Origin: Pseudodesulfovibrio aespoeensis Aspo-2
GTDB lineage: Bacteria > Desulfobacterota > Desulfovibrionia > Desulfovibrionales > Desulfovibrionaceae
DNA: 64,000 bases
Reading direction: 5' to 3'
NCBI RefSeq assembly: GCF_000176915.2
Contig: NC_014844.1
Coordinates: 2,728,001 to 2,792,000 of the forward strand
The notes under the pieces are model-generated. The model worked only from the letters and a program-made list of their open reading frames with translations, did no database searches and was not told where the DNA came from. How positions within the stretch are numbered: the first letter of the stretch is position 1; every line of letters starts with the position of its first letter. Shown here piece after piece: positions 36,970 to 47,123 of this stretch. The translations under genes and the position numbers were made by a program.

Positions 36970-37845
36970 TTACCCCGCCGAGTATACCACCCGTAAGTTT
37001 GGGTTCTGGCTGGTCCGGTTTTCTTCATTCATGGTTCTTCCGTATTCCTCTGGGGCCAATCCGCCAAGTGCGCTGTGTGGTCGGGCTGTGTTGTAGTCCT
37101 GCCTCCACGCCTCGAGGATGTCCCTAGCCTCTGCGAGTGACTGGAACGCATGGGCGTTCAGGCACTCCTCACGGAATTTGCCGTTGAAGCTCTCCACATG
37201 CCCATTCTCCATCGGCCTGCCAGGCCGGATGAATTCCAACTGCACCCCCACGCTGGTCGCCCACTGATCCAGGGCCCTACCCGTGAACTCTGGCCCATTG
37301 TCAGAACGCAGATGCTTCGGGTATTCGCCGCGCTGGCGCAATTGCTCCAGCACCCGGACCACGCCCTCGCCCGGAATCGATGAGTCCGCTTCGAGCTTGG
37401 GGCAGCGGCGGTCCCACAGGTCAATGATCGTCAGCACCTTGATTCTGCGGCCATTGTCCAGGCTGTCACTCACGAAGTCCATGGCCCACTGCTCATTTGG
37501 GCCTGTGGGCGCGGGTTGGACCACCCGCAGGTGGCTCTGGCGCTTGCGCTTTGGCCGCAAGCGCAACGACAGTGCCTCTTCCCTGTACAGCCGCTCAACG
37601 CGCTTGTGGTTCACCACCAGACCCTCGCGGCGCAGCAGCAGATAGAGTCGGGGGCATCCGAACCGCCTACGCTCCTCGGCTAGCTCGCGTAATCGCATGC
37701 GAAGATCCTTATCGCGATCTGGCGAAGGGACGCGCCGCAACGTCCTGCGATTGAGGTCGGTCAATTGACAAGCCCGCCGCTCGGAGTAGCCGTACACCTC
37801 AATAATCTGGCGTGCGGCATGACGGCGAAGGGCGGGCTCAGTCAT
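36970..37845 (-). CDS. IS3-family transposase OrfB (1205-bp IS)
   Basis: 291 aa. HTH_21 region (ERRRFGCPRLYLLLRREG) and integrase core; DDE residues in WAMDFVSD, SDNGPEF and HVESFNG. It reaches to within 5 bp of the IS end and overlaps orfA by 4 bp. Confidence 0.93.
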   Translation of the reverse strand: MTEPALRRHAARQIIEVYGYSERRACQLTDLNRRTLRRVPSPDRDKDLRMRLRELAEERRRFGCPRLYLLLRREGLVVNHKRVERLYREEALSLRLRPKRKRQSHLRVVQPAPTGPNEQWAMDFVSDSLDNGRRIKVLTIIDLWDRRCPKLEADSSIPGEGVVRVLEQLRQRGEYPKHLRSDNGPEFTGRALDQWATSVGVQLEFIRPGRPMENGHVESFNGKFREECLNAHAFQSLAEARDILEAWRQDYNTARPHSALGGLAPEEYGRTMNEENRTSQNPNLRVVYSAG

Positions 37846-38105
37846 TTTCGGCCCAGCACCTCTTTGAGCACCTGTATGTCAAGCGCCTGATCGGCCACAA
37901 GGCCCTTGAGGCGCCGATTCTCTTCCTCAAGCTGCCGCAACCGTCGGGCCTCGGATACCTCAAGGCCCGCGAATTTGCTGCGCCACTTGTAGAACGTCGT
38001 GTCCGTGATGCCGATCTGGCGGCACAGTTCTGCCACAGGACGTCCAGCCTCCGCCTGCTTTAAAAGCCCGATGATCTGCTCTTCCGTGAACCTGCTCTTT
38101 CTCAT
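37842..38105 (-). CDS. IS3-family transposase OrfA (1205-bp IS)
   Basis: 87 aa from ATG 38105 (MRKSRFTEEQI) with GGAGATC upstream. Helix-turn-helix (PVAELCRQIGITDTTFYKWR) and coiled-coil zipper (LRQLEEENRRLKGLVADQAL), as in IS407-like OrfA proteins. Confidence 0.92.
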   Translation of the reverse strand: MRKSRFTEEQIIGLLKQAEAGRPVAELCRQIGITDTTFYKWRSKFAGLEVSEARRLRQLEEENRRLKGLVADQALDIQVLKEVLGRK

Positions 38106-38169
38106 CTTCGTGATCTCCTTTGCCGGAGTCACAAACTTATAGCTGGGATACCAAACGGGGGGAAGGTCA

Positions 38170-38449
38170 CCTGTACCAAAAAATGCTTGATGTGCAGCCT
38201 TCAGAGATCAGAGTCATGGAACTACATCACCGCTGGGCATCATGTTCAGAGAACGGTGCTCTCAATTTCCATTGGAAGTGTATGATGGCCCCGATCACGA
38301 TAATCGACTACATCGTCGTCCACGAACTTGCCCACCTCATTCAGCCACGCCACACAGATGCCTTCTGGAATGTAGTGGATAAGATTCTTCCGGATTATCG
38401 AGAACGTAAGGAGTGGCTTAAGCAACATGGTGCGGAGATGGATTTGTAA
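38170..38449 (+). pseudogene. YgjP-like metalloprotease, C-terminal part
   Basis: Remaining 91 codons plus stop, in frame with 36548-36964 after removal of the IS and one CCTG. Contains the zinc site HELAH and a downstream H (QPRHTDAFW), the signature of the DUF45/YgjP family. Confidence 0.87.
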
Positions 38450-38695
38450 GTTGGGCTAGAGGCACACCCATGTCTATCTCTACATCAAAGAAAAGACCCG
38501 GCCAAGCCGAGCCTTTTGGGGACGTAGATAATTGGTGTCGGGGTATTAAAGGTGGGGAATTAAGGGGGCATCTCCCTAATTTCTGAAGAGTTAGGGAGGC
38601 CTTTAGGTGATGGTCAGGCCGCCAGCTGCGTTGATTTCGGTGTATTGGGCGGTCTCGTCGACATTGCATTCATCCTTGGAGGACCAGGAAAAGAA
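38450..38695 (-). pseudogene. remnant region with TpsA-like fragment and repeat
   Basis: On the minus strand 38695-38604 reads FFSWSSKDECNVDETAQYTE then INAAGGLTIT and a stop, which parallels the FLTWSSSDVGAIDETVIHTL segment of the TpsA gene at 39992. A repeat (GGGGGCATCTCCCTAAT, 38562-38578) like those near 36370 follows. The rest of the stretch has no gene. The adjoining ISL3 element separates this fragment from the truncated TpsA gene. Confidence 0.5.
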
Positions 38696-40006
38696 GGGTC
38701 ATCCGGCTAAAGCGTACTTCGCTTCATGAATGCCCATGATTCTGAGCTTGAAGAATTCCAGATCGCGGTAGCCGTAGGCTTGACGCTTGAGCGTTTTGAT
38801 CTTGTTGTTCGTTCCTTCCATTGGCCCCGATGAGATGGGGTGGTCGTACCAGGCGAGGATGCCGGAGCGATATGCTGCCATGGTTTTGCCCATCTGCATC
38901 AATGGGCCAATTCCTGACTCCATTGCCCGTTCTATCCAGCCTTGCAGAAAGCCTTCTGCTGCCATCTTGTCTGCCTGGTTCCATATCTGCCGCAGATCCT
39001 CCTTGAGGTAGTAGGACTTGGCCAGCGGCTCGTTCATCCGCAACGCCTCCTCAAGCCGACCATCCTCGCCCCGCTCCTTGTTCAGGTTCTCCGGGTTCTT
39101 CAGCAGAATCCACCGGCTACCCTTGAGCACGTTCCTGGCCAGCGTGCAGCTTAGCTCTTGGTAGAGTTTGCGCCGGACCTCAGTGAGTTTGTCGTTCATC
39201 AGCTTGACCACATGGAAATGGTCAAAAACCAAGGGCACCCCAGGCAGGTTCTCCAACACCGATCCGATGTAGGCAGTACTCATATCCGTTGCCACAGCAC
39301 GGATTTTGATCCGTGAACGCTTCAGTCGTGCCCAAAACGGAATCAGCGCATCGGCTCCCTTACCGTCTCCAACGAACACGACAGCACCGCTTTGCAGGTC
39401 CATGACCAGGCTCAGGTACTTGTGCCCCTTGCGGACGCTGATCTCGTCGATGGCGATGTACTTGAGCCTGGATAGTCGCGGTCTACCGAAGCGAACTTGC
39501 AGATGGCGTTTGAGGATGTCCTTGACCCCATCCCAGCCAATGCCAAGCAGATTTGAGACATCAAGCATCGTCATCACCTTGCTCAAGGCCAACGCAAAAC
39601 GCTCGAAAGCTCTGGTGTACCAGCGTCTGGGCTCGGCTATCTTGATGTCGATTCGACGAACACAGCCACAGGCTCTGCATTCCACCCGAGGAACTTCGAT
39701 GGCAAGCCATACTGGCTTGAAACCGATGGGAACCGTTCGTAGCCATCGCTCCGACTGGCCCCGTCGAAGGACATCGCGACTCCCGCAGCAAGAGCAAATA
39801 ACCATCTTGGGCTTTGGCCGGACAGAAAAAATCAAACTCCCGGCGACATACGACTGCCGGATGTAGTCATAGCCTTGCAGTCCGAAGGCATGGTACAGAA
39901 GACTCGTGGACATGGCGGTTCATCCTCCCGATTTTCATTGGTGTGATAATCGGTTGGACGCCATGTCCCTTCATTTTGTCAAAAGTACGCTTCACCCGGA
40001 TGAACC
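38696..40006 (-). mobile_element. ISL3-family element, 1.3 kb
   Basis: Imperfect terminal repeats (GGGTCATCCGGCTAAAGCG and GGTTCATCCGGGTGAAGCG), one transposase gene. The 8 bp on the two sides (GAAAAGAA and TTTGTTCT) do not match, so a deletion or rearrangement followed insertion. It cuts the 3' end of the TpsA gene. Confidence 0.88.
38699..39913 (-). CDS. ISL3-family transposase
   Basis: 404 aa. N-terminal zinc ribbon (CSCCGSRDV and CRACGC), then the transposase_12/ISL3 core with YIAIDEISVRKGHKY, VATDMS and FDHFHVVKLMN. The C-terminal segment (SSGPMEGTNNKIKTLKRQAYG) holds the last acidic residue. Nearly fills the element. Confidence 0.94.
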   Translation of the reverse strand: MSTSLLYHAFGLQGYDYIRQSYVAGSLIFSVRPKPKMVICSCCGSRDVLRRGQSERWLRTVPIGFKPVWLAIEVPRVECRACGCVRRIDIKIAEPRRWYTRAFERFALALSKVMTMLDVSNLLGIGWDGVKDILKRHLQVRFGRPRLSRLKYIAIDEISVRKGHKYLSLVMDLQSGAVVFVGDGKGADALIPFWARLKRSRIKIRAVATDMSTAYIGSVLENLPGVPLVFDHFHVVKLMNDKLTEVRRKLYQELSCTLARNVLKGSRWILLKNPENLNKERGEDGRLEEALRMNEPLAKSYYLKEDLRQIWNQADKMAAEGFLQGWIERAMESGIGPLMQMGKTMAAYRSGILAWYDHPISSGPMEGTNNKIKTLKRQAYGYRDLEFFKLRIMGIHEAKYALAG

Positions 40007-43000
40007 TTTGTTCTGATACAGCCTAGACTGTAAGCCCGAGCTGGTAGTCTCCATGATTTCTGACTTTATTCCCTTAGCAGCCAAATCTACTTCCTCAAGA
40101 TTTTCAGGCAGCTTATCGCCATCTCCATACACAGCCTTGCTTGCCTCTGCATACGGTTTGGCTTCAGCCTTCTGCTCTTCCGTCAAATCCGGAGCTTTGA
40201 TCTGATCCGCAAGTTCAGCCACAATGGCACTCAAGGCTCCCTGCATGGGATCGCCGCCTGCAATGGCTGAGCCAGCTGCGCCGGTTGCGCCGGTGAGGAT
40301 GAGATTGACCGTATCGTTCAACTGATTGGAGGTTATCTCACCTTTTGCGTAGCTTGCAAAGGTGGAACCCAGAGCAGTGCGGAAGGATTGCTCAAGGTCT
40401 TCGCCGCCGACTATGGTGCTTGTAAGAGTTTTTACGGTTGTCTTTGCCATGATTTCGCCGGGAGCGCCCATTTTAGCAAAGTCACCGGCATAGGTACTGA
40501 GCGTCCCGGCCATGATCATGGTGGCAGCCAGGGAGCGCAGACCGTCGATGGAAGCAATGCCGGATAGGTTGTTGCCCAGATCGCCACCTGCGGCAGCATC
40601 GACAAGGCTGACAGATATCTGAGCACTGAGAGACGTAACCCCGGCAGAGATGGCTGTATACATCGCCATTTCCATGCTGCTGGCCAGGATCGCCCCATTG
40701 GAGCCAGCGACTGCGAGCGTCGAAACCCCGTTGATCGTAACAAATTCGAGTCCAGTCGCTGCCAAAGCCAAACCTGACGCCGCACCCGCCGTCACCGCAG
40801 ACGCGATGAGAGCGATGATGAGCATCCCGCCCGCGCCGAGGCCACCGTCCGATTTATCCCATGAATCGTGGATTTCCTGAACTGCCACCCAGTCAACATC
40901 GTCACGCTCAAGGAGGTCTTCCATCCATTTGAGGCCTTCGACGTTGGAGAGCAGTTCGGCGTCCTTGCGGACATCGCCGGTGGATTCCTTGAACTCCACG
41001 ATCACGCCTTCGGGCGTGGTTATTGTCAGCGCACCGCCAGACTCTATGAGCGTGTGGATGACGGTTTCGTCGATGGCACCGACATCACTGGACGACCATG
41101 TGAGGAAGCCCATATCGGTGTCCATTTTGCGCTCATATTTCTTGTCCTTGGTCACCAGCATGGCGACCTTGCCTTCCTCGGCAATGATCTCCGTGGTATC
41201 GCCGGACTTGATGCGTGCGGACTGGAGGACGACGTCATTTTTGGCGTTGAGAACCACCTTCTCTCCCGCCTCGATTTCCGGGCGAACATTGGTGGTCGTG
41301 CTGCTCTCATCAAGAGTCATGGATTTTGCACCCATGAAGCCAGTGCTCGTAGATTCATATTTGGCGTAATTCTCAATCTGATTCGGTGCGACCTGAATGT
41401 CTCCCTCAGCTTTGAGGGTGACATTTTGAGTCGCCTTGATCTGGCTGCCTTGGAGCAAAAGACTACCCGCGCCGCTCGCCCCGGCCTCTGCCGTGACCGA
41501 GCCACCGGACTTGATGGTGGAAGCAACATTCCGTTGTTCCTTCACATCGATGGTCGTGGATTTCTTGCCACCAAAGAAGCCACCACCGCCGCCGGAGTTG
41601 TGGGAATAGAAGTCGGTCTTGTCCGTAGCTGCCGTGACGGACACGTTGCCGCCCGCCTTAATATCAACGTTGCCGTCTGCTTCGATCTGGCTACCGTGGA
41701 CCGCTACATCCTGGCCTGCTTCGACAGTCAAAGCACCGCCAGTATTGATGTCACTGCGACGGTTGGTCGTGGTGTCAGTGTGGCTGTTGTAGCCGGAGCC
41801 GGATGTCGCGCTCTGCGTCTTTGTTTCCACGGTGGAGATGGCGACGTTGCCACCAGCCTTGAGCGTGGCGTCACCGCCTGCGGTCACCTCTGCACCGAGG
41901 ATGCCGATATCGCGGCCAGCCTCAATGGTGAGCCCGTTCGCGGCCTCGACTTTTCCGGCCATGGCGACCTGAGTGGCGGTGGTGTCCGTGTCCTTGAACT
42001 CGACCGTGTCAGAGGCGATCACGACATCATTGCCCGCCGTGAGCGCGACAGAATCACCCCTGATGAAGCCGCCCATGACGCGGACGGAATCCGTGGCAGT
42101 CAGCCCCACATTCTGCCCGGAGATCGTGCCCTGGCGGTTGAAGATGGTATCGGCATTGATCTCGATATCATTGGCCGCAACCATCAGCCCCTGGTTGAAG
42201 ACCTCACCCGATGCCTCGATCAAGGTGTCCTTGCCAATGATGACCGAGCCGCCCTGCGCGATGCGGTTCAGACTGTTCGAACCGAGGTAGACCACCGGCA
42301 CAAGCACTTCCTGGCCGTTCACCGTCTGCCGCTCAAACCAAACGATATCGGCACCGAGCGCCGCCACCTGCTCGGCGCTCAGGGCGAGGCCCACGCTCAG
42401 ATTGAGATCAGTCCTGGCCTGGATGGCGTTATCCATGAGCGCGACCATCTGGGCCGTGTCTGTGGCGATGCCGTCCTCGAAAAATCTGCGCCCGGTCAGC
42501 TCAAGGATCTGATTGCGCACCAATTGGGTTTCATAAAAGGCATCGCCGAGTCGCTTGTTCGCCTCGTCATTGGGATTGAACCCCATGCGGGTCAGGGCGT
42601 AATCCGAGCCATAGAAAGTGTCCAGATTGGTGAGACTCGGATCTGTCTCAATGGCGTAGTTGTGCGCCGGATTCGTATTCTCCCGGAACAGACCGTTAAC
42701 CGGGATGACAGAGGTCAGGGCGGTGACGTCCGTCACTTTCTGCTGCTGCGTGGCCGGATCTGGCGCGACGATGATGCCGTTACGCTCGGTCACGCCGTTA
42801 GCCACGGCCCCGGAAGAGATGGTGACCTTGTTGCCCGCGTCAATGGTGCCGTAGGCGTAGTCGATAGGCGTGAGATACACCTCGGTACCGCCGCCCGTGG
42901 GGATATAATTGGGCGACTCGTGACTGTGGAAAATACCGCGCCCGTACTTGATGGTCGTGCGCTCGTATATTCCGCTGCCCACGTTCTCAAACGTGTTGGC

Positions 43001-44851
43001 ATTTATGGTAATGTCGCCTGTGGCGGTCGTTATATTGCTGACCGTGTTTTTTGCATCGCCCGCTTCGATGAGGATATTGTTCTGCGCCGCGATGGTGCCG
43101 CCTAGATCATGGCCTGTGGCGGTGTCGCGGGTTACGGTGGCACGAAGGGCAAACCCGTCAGTACGGCCTATGGTGCGACCGAAGTAAACATACCGAGGGT
43201 TGTTTGCGTATGATCTGATGCTGCTCAGTTGCCCCTTTTGCGAAGCGTTCAGATAGTTAGGATTAATTGCCAGCTCGGCATCTGTCTGGGCTATGGCTGC
43301 CTGAATCTCGGCGCGGGTGTAAGCATGTTTGTCCGCCGCCAGCCCAATGGCATCCATCTGCAGCGGATAAATGAACATAATGTTTCCGCCGATACCGCTT
43401 GCAGGAGTAGGACCGATATACTGATTAAAAAGCCGAGTTGCCTGACCGGCCTGATCGTTGTACCACCACATGCAGCCTTCATCCATCTTGAGAATGTCCG
43501 CACCCTCGACCAAGGTAAATTGCGAGTTGTTGTTATGAAAACTCGTTGCCCTGAACGTCAGGCTGCCGTCCAAGGATTCGATGGAGCCCGAATCATTTTG
43601 CAGCGTGCCCATTTTCAAGCCCGCTGTCGTGCCTTCAAGGGTCATGTCGTTCTTGGACAGGATAATACCGCGATTATTGAGCAGAGTGTTAGCAACACGA
43701 AGAGTGGCGGTATCGCTAGAGTAGATAGTGCCGGTGTTATTGATATTGGTGGCAGCGATGGCAACGGTGCTGTCGCCCGCGATGAGTGCCTGATTGTCCA
43801 GTGTCCCGGCATTAATCACGACATTGCCCGCGTTCACCTTGGGTGTATCTGCCGGATCGAGCTTGGCCACGGTCACGGTTTGGCCGGTCAGGGTCGCTGT
43901 ACCAACCGCCTTGACCGTGCCGGAAACTTCCACACTGTCATTTGTGGATGTCAGGGCCAGGGTCTGCGCAGACGAGGCCGCATTCTTGATCTGAATCTTA
44001 CCGTCCGCCGTCATCTCCAGATGTTCGGTGGCCTGGACAATACCCTGGATATTGACGCCCACGCCCGCCTCGGTGCCGACGAGCGTGATGCGGCCCGCGT
44101 ACATGCCGCCAAGGGCTGCGGAATCGATGGAGACGGTAGGCACGACAGAACCGTCCGGGACAAGCGGCGTGGTTGTGCCGGAAACAGGATTGTGACGGTT
44201 CTGACCGGTGATGATGTCCAGCCGTTTGGCATAGATGTCGGCATTGATCTGCGCCGCGCGGGTGACTAGCTCGAAGGCGTCGATGTTGTTGGTGTTGATG
44301 CCCGCACCCTCGACAAGGATGTCGCCGCCGCGAACGTCCAGACCCTGGAACGCGCCGCCGCTGAACTGGGGTGTTCCGGTGGTCAGCGTGGCCTTGGGTG
44401 TATTGATGAACCCGCCGCCGTTGATGGAAATGCCGTTGGGGTTGGCCAGAATATAGTTGGCTGACTGACCGAATATCTCGGTGTGGCCCTGAATGCTGGA
44501 ACGCCCGCCGCCGGTCACCTCGTTAAGGATGGTACTCGCCGCACTGCCACCGAGATTGGCGTTGGGGGCCAAGACTCCGCCGAGCTGCGAGACGCCGGGA
44601 TTGACGCTGTTGTTGAGGATGACGCCCTGTGAGGTGACATTGAAGTCGGTAAACATGTTGTGTGACATGCCGTTTTGCGGTGTCGCAATGTTGACCACGG
44701 GCACACCGTTAGGTGCCGCGTCCATGGTCGCCTGGTTCGCAGCCGGTGCACCGCCGTCCACTTGGATGCCAGCAGCATATACCATAGAAGGCGGGCACAA
44801 AATCAGCCCGATCATGAAGGCAATCAGCAGTTGTTTCAAAGATTCAAGCAT
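39992..44851 (-). CDS. TpsA haemagglutinin-like exoprotein, 3'-truncated by ISL3
   Basis: 1619 aa from ATG 44851 (GGGAGTTTGTC before it). Signal peptide (LIAFMIGLILCPPSMVYAA), then the TPS secretion domain with the NPNGI motif, then long beta-helix repeats (GGDATLKAGGNV and similar) of the FhaB type. It would be exported by the TpsB partner directly upstream. The last native codon is at 40007; the final GSSG and stop come from the ISL3 end. The sequence just before (KAVYGDG...SGLQSRLYQNK) resembles the start of a class-3-lipase-like toxin domain seen at the C terminus of related exoproteins, so the effector domain was probably cut off. Confidence 0.9.
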   Translation of the reverse strand: MLESLKQLLIAFMIGLILCPPSMVYAAGIQVDGGAPAANQATMDAAPNGVPVVNIATPQNGMSHNMFTDFNVTSQGVILNNSVNPGVSQLGGVLAPNANLGGSAASTILNEVTGGGRSSIQGHTEIFGQSANYILANPNGISINGGGFINTPKATLTTGTPQFSGGAFQGLDVRGGDILVEGAGINTNNIDAFELVTRAAQINADIYAKRLDIITGQNRHNPVSGTTTPLVPDGSVVPTVSIDSAALGGMYAGRITLVGTEAGVGVNIQGIVQATEHLEMTADGKIQIKNAASSAQTLALTSTNDSVEVSGTVKAVGTATLTGQTVTVAKLDPADTPKVNAGNVVINAGTLDNQALIAGDSTVAIAATNINNTGTIYSSDTATLRVANTLLNNRGIILSKNDMTLEGTTAGLKMGTLQNDSGSIESLDGSLTFRATSFHNNNSQFTLVEGADILKMDEGCMWWYNDQAGQATRLFNQYIGPTPASGIGGNIMFIYPLQMDAIGLAADKHAYTRAEIQAAIAQTDAELAINPNYLNASQKGQLSSIRSYANNPRYVYFGRTIGRTDGFALRATVTRDTATGHDLGGTIAAQNNILIEAGDAKNTVSNITTATGDITINANTFENVGSGIYERTTIKYGRGIFHSHESPNYIPTGGGTEVYLTPIDYAYGTIDAGNKVTISSGAVANGVTERNGIIVAPDPATQQQKVTDVTALTSVIPVNGLFRENTNPAHNYAIETDPSLTNLDTFYGSDYALTRMGFNPNDEANKRLGDAFYETQLVRNQILELTGRRFFEDGIATDTAQMVALMDNAIQARTDLNLSVGLALSAEQVAALGADIVWFERQTVNGQEVLVPVVYLGSNSLNRIAQGGSVIIGKDTLIEASGEVFNQGLMVAANDIEINADTIFNRQGTISGQNVGLTATDSVRVMGGFIRGDSVALTAGNDVVIASDTVEFKDTDTTATQVAMAGKVEAANGLTIEAGRDIGILGAEVTAGGDATLKAGGNVAISTVETKTQSATSGSGYNSHTDTTTNRRSDINTGGALTVEAGQDVAVHGSQIEADGNVDIKAGGNVSVTAATDKTDFYSHNSGGGGGFFGGKKSTTIDVKEQRNVASTIKSGGSVTAEAGASGAGSLLLQGSQIKATQNVTLKAEGDIQVAPNQIENYAKYESTSTGFMGAKSMTLDESSTTTNVRPEIEAGEKVVLNAKNDVVLQSARIKSGDTTEIIAEEGKVAMLVTKDKKYERKMDTDMGFLTWSSSDVGAIDETVIHTLIESGGALTITTPEGVIVEFKESTGDVRKDAELLSNVEGLKWMEDLLERDDVDWVAVQEIHDSWDKSDGGLGAGGMLIIALIASAVTAGAASGLALAATGLEFVTINGVSTLAVAGSNGAILASSMEMAMYTAISAGVTSLSAQISVSLVDAAAGGDLGNNLSGIASIDGLRSLAATMIMAGTLSTYAGDFAKMGAPGEIMAKTTVKTLTSTIVGGEDLEQSFRTALGSTFASYAKGEITSNQLNDTVNLILTGATGAAGSAIAGGDPMQGALSAIVAELADQIKAPDLTEEQKAEAKPYAEASKAVYGDGDKLPENLEEVDLAAKGIKSEIMETTSSGLQSRLYQNKGSSG

Positions 44852-44866
44852 GACAAACTCCCGCAA

Positions 44867-46663
44867 CTAGAAAGAATATTTGATGGAAGAATAAAATTCG
44901 AGTTCACTCGTTTTCAGAAACGCTGGCGCATCCAGAGGGCGTGACACGGTAAAGTCCATAATCAGGCTACCGCCGGATGTACGGAAGCCAAGAGCAGCAC
45001 CCTGGAGCGAGCCCTGCTCTTCTGCCTCTTTCGTGTCGCGGCGGATTGCCCCGAAATCATACCCGGCATAGAACTGCACCTGGCCCAACCACTGGGTTGT
45101 CGCTGGATATTTCGCCTTCACATCCGGCATGGTCAGAGCCAGCTCGTTACGCACATAGCCCCCGATGTCGCCGCTCAGGCTGTCGTCGTGAAATCCACGT
45201 ACCGTGTAGCGGCTGCCGATACTGATGCGTTCGGAGCTGTAAAGCGTGTGTGGTGCCCATTGCCCAGAAAGCTGGGTGTTCCACGAAAAATTGGCTTGGC
45301 CCAGTTGAAAGGGCCGGAAGAAGCTGCCGTATGCGGTGAATTTGCTGAACTGAGCACGCGGCTCATCCCGCTCAGGATTTTTGTCACGCTTTGCGCCCAG
45401 GATGGGGATGCCATGGCTGTAGCCGATCTGGCCTGAAGCATACCCGCCGAGAATCCGGTGGCTGTGATTCAGGGACGCGCCAAGCGATGACAAGACCTGA
45501 CTGGTGGAAGCCAACCGTGCGCCATTGAAATAGTTCTGCGTATCGCGAAGAACATGGGAAAGCGTCAGCGCGGTCTTGCTGTTGGCATCACGGTGAAGCA
45601 CCCGATCGGCGGACAGGGTAGTCGTGGTCGTGTCCCCGTATGAGCTGTAATTGATACCGCCGCTTGAAACGGTGGTGCGGTAATCATAGTAACTGAGCGC
45701 ACCGGAAAAGGTCCAATATCCCAGTGGTACGGAGTAAAACCCGTTGAAAGTGGCGCTCTTTTGATGTTCGCCTGTCAGCCACGCATCGGAGTCGGCGTTC
45801 ATGTAGAGGTTGAGCAGGTCGTTCACCCCCACCAGATTGTCCTTGGAAAAGGAAAAGAGATATTGATTGCGTCCGGTGGAATCCTGACCGGAGTTGTCCA
45901 TTCCAAAGGAGGCCCGCCATGTTTTAGACGGGGTATTGTCGACCACGATACAACTTGTGCCCGGTTTCGTGCCGGGGAGCAGTTCCATCTTCGCGTTATT
46001 GGAGGGGAGCCGGTTCATCTGATCCAGCCCCTGCTCGATATCGCGCAGGTTCAGGAAATCGCCGGTTATCAACGGGAATGCAGCCTTCAGTTCACGGATT
46101 CGTCCCTGACCGTCCTTGAACTCAATGCTTTCCACCCGTCCTTCGACAACCAGAATAACCAGTTTACCATTGGAAAAATCCTGTTCGGGAATGGCGGCTC
46201 TGGTGGTGACATATCCCTTGTCAATATACGCATTGGTAATGTCACGAATGAGATTGTTCGCATCGTTGAAGGTCAGGCATTGCCCGAGATACGGCGCTAT
46301 GAGCTGGTTGATTTCCGCTCTGCTGAGGAGTGTGGCACCGGACAATTCAATGGAATGGGCCGTAAAGCAGGGTGCATCCGGCGCGGCTTTCGGCATTTCA
46401 GGAAGGCGTAAGTCCTCACCAGAGGGCGGCTTGTCCATTTCCTCCCTGTGCTGGCGTTCCAGGTCCAAACGCCGTTGTTCCTGCTGCTGCTGAATCTGGT
46501 TCTGTTGCCGAATGGCATCATCGACCGGTGCACCATGCCCCAAAACAGGTGTCAGTAGCAGAACAATAAATCCAAGAAAATAGGCAGATTTTTGAAGACG
46601 ACTGAATGATCCCCCGACTGCTGAGACCACAGTCGGAGAAAGTATCCCTTTCCCATTCCCCAC
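44867..46663 (-). CDS. TpsB outer-membrane transporter (ShlB/FhaC family)
   Basis: 598 aa from GTG 46663, which follows GAGGGGG; a longer frame reaches 46783. A signal peptide (AYFLGFIVLLLTPVLGHGA) is followed by a Gln/Arg-rich helix, two POTRA domains (POTRA_2 from about FTAHSIELSGATLL) and a 16-strand barrel with the VRGF motif (YTVRGFHDDSL) of loop 6. It ends in F (SSIKYSF), as outer-membrane barrels do. It exports the TpsA protein encoded 15 bp downstream. Confidence 0.92.
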   Translation of the reverse strand: MGNGKGILSPTVVSAVGGSFSRLQKSAYFLGFIVLLLTPVLGHGAPVDDAIRQQNQIQQQQEQRRLDLERQHREEMDKPPSGEDLRLPEMPKAAPDAPCFTAHSIELSGATLLSRAEINQLIAPYLGQCLTFNDANNLIRDITNAYIDKGYVTTRAAIPEQDFSNGKLVILVVEGRVESIEFKDGQGRIRELKAAFPLITGDFLNLRDIEQGLDQMNRLPSNNAKMELLPGTKPGTSCIVVDNTPSKTWRASFGMDNSGQDSTGRNQYLFSFSKDNLVGVNDLLNLYMNADSDAWLTGEHQKSATFNGFYSVPLGYWTFSGALSYYDYRTTVSSGGINYSSYGDTTTTTLSADRVLHRDANSKTALTLSHVLRDTQNYFNGARLASTSQVLSSLGASLNHSHRILGGYASGQIGYSHGIPILGAKRDKNPERDEPRAQFSKFTAYGSFFRPFQLGQANFSWNTQLSGQWAPHTLYSSERISIGSRYTVRGFHDDSLSGDIGGYVRNELALTMPDVKAKYPATTQWLGQVQFYAGYDFGAIRRDTKEAEEQGSLQGAALGFRTSGGSLIMDFTVSRPLDAPAFLKTSELEFYSSIKYSF

Positions 46664-47115
46664 GTTAACCCCCTCGAAATACACACGGAAAAGGACTTCG
46701 CAAACCAACGTGCGATAGCAACAATCCGCAGGCTCTACACCAAAACATGCAAGAAGAGAGTTGGAGTTGTGACGATACTCCAATCGGTAACCCGGCTATC
46801 TCTTCTGAGATCCGTGGTTTTCCGTCTCCGCCTCACGACGAATTTGGCTTTAATAACAATCAGATATCATTTGGTTGAAGTTCCACCCCAGGAATCACCG
46901 CCAGATGAGTTGGAAGTCTATAACAAACAAAGCATAGATGAGCAAATAAATATTCATCATAGGCTTTTTCTCGAAATTTCTAACGAGTTCATCTATAATT
47001 TCTATAGTAAGACAATCTGAAGGAGAATTTAATCGGAAGGAATAGGCGTGAAGAGTACGTAGTTTAACCGTGTCAGTCTGCTGAAACGGTAATGGGATAG
47101 TAAGCTCTACTTAAA
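46664..47115. other. region upstream of the TpsB gene
   Basis: About 450 bp, AT-rich to the right. It probably carries the tps promoter. No gene with support; the reverse extension of TpsB to 46783 and an 83-aa forward ORF lack family likeness. Confidence 0.5.
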
Positions 47116-47123
47116 AACTTTAT

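Larger units (their letters stand above)
36965..38169 (-). mobile_element. IS3-family element, 1205 bp, inserted in the YgjP-like gene
   Basis: Ends TGACCTTACCCCGCC...AAGGTCA, 4-bp duplication CCTG (36961-36964 and 38170-38173). Third IS3-type element in the window, GC-rich, with orfA and orfB in an ATGA overlap. Confidence 0.92.

Noticed and set aside
40868-43105. 745-aa open frame on the + strand
   Set aside because: It is the antisense of the TpsA gene, without family motifs; a product of the repeat composition.
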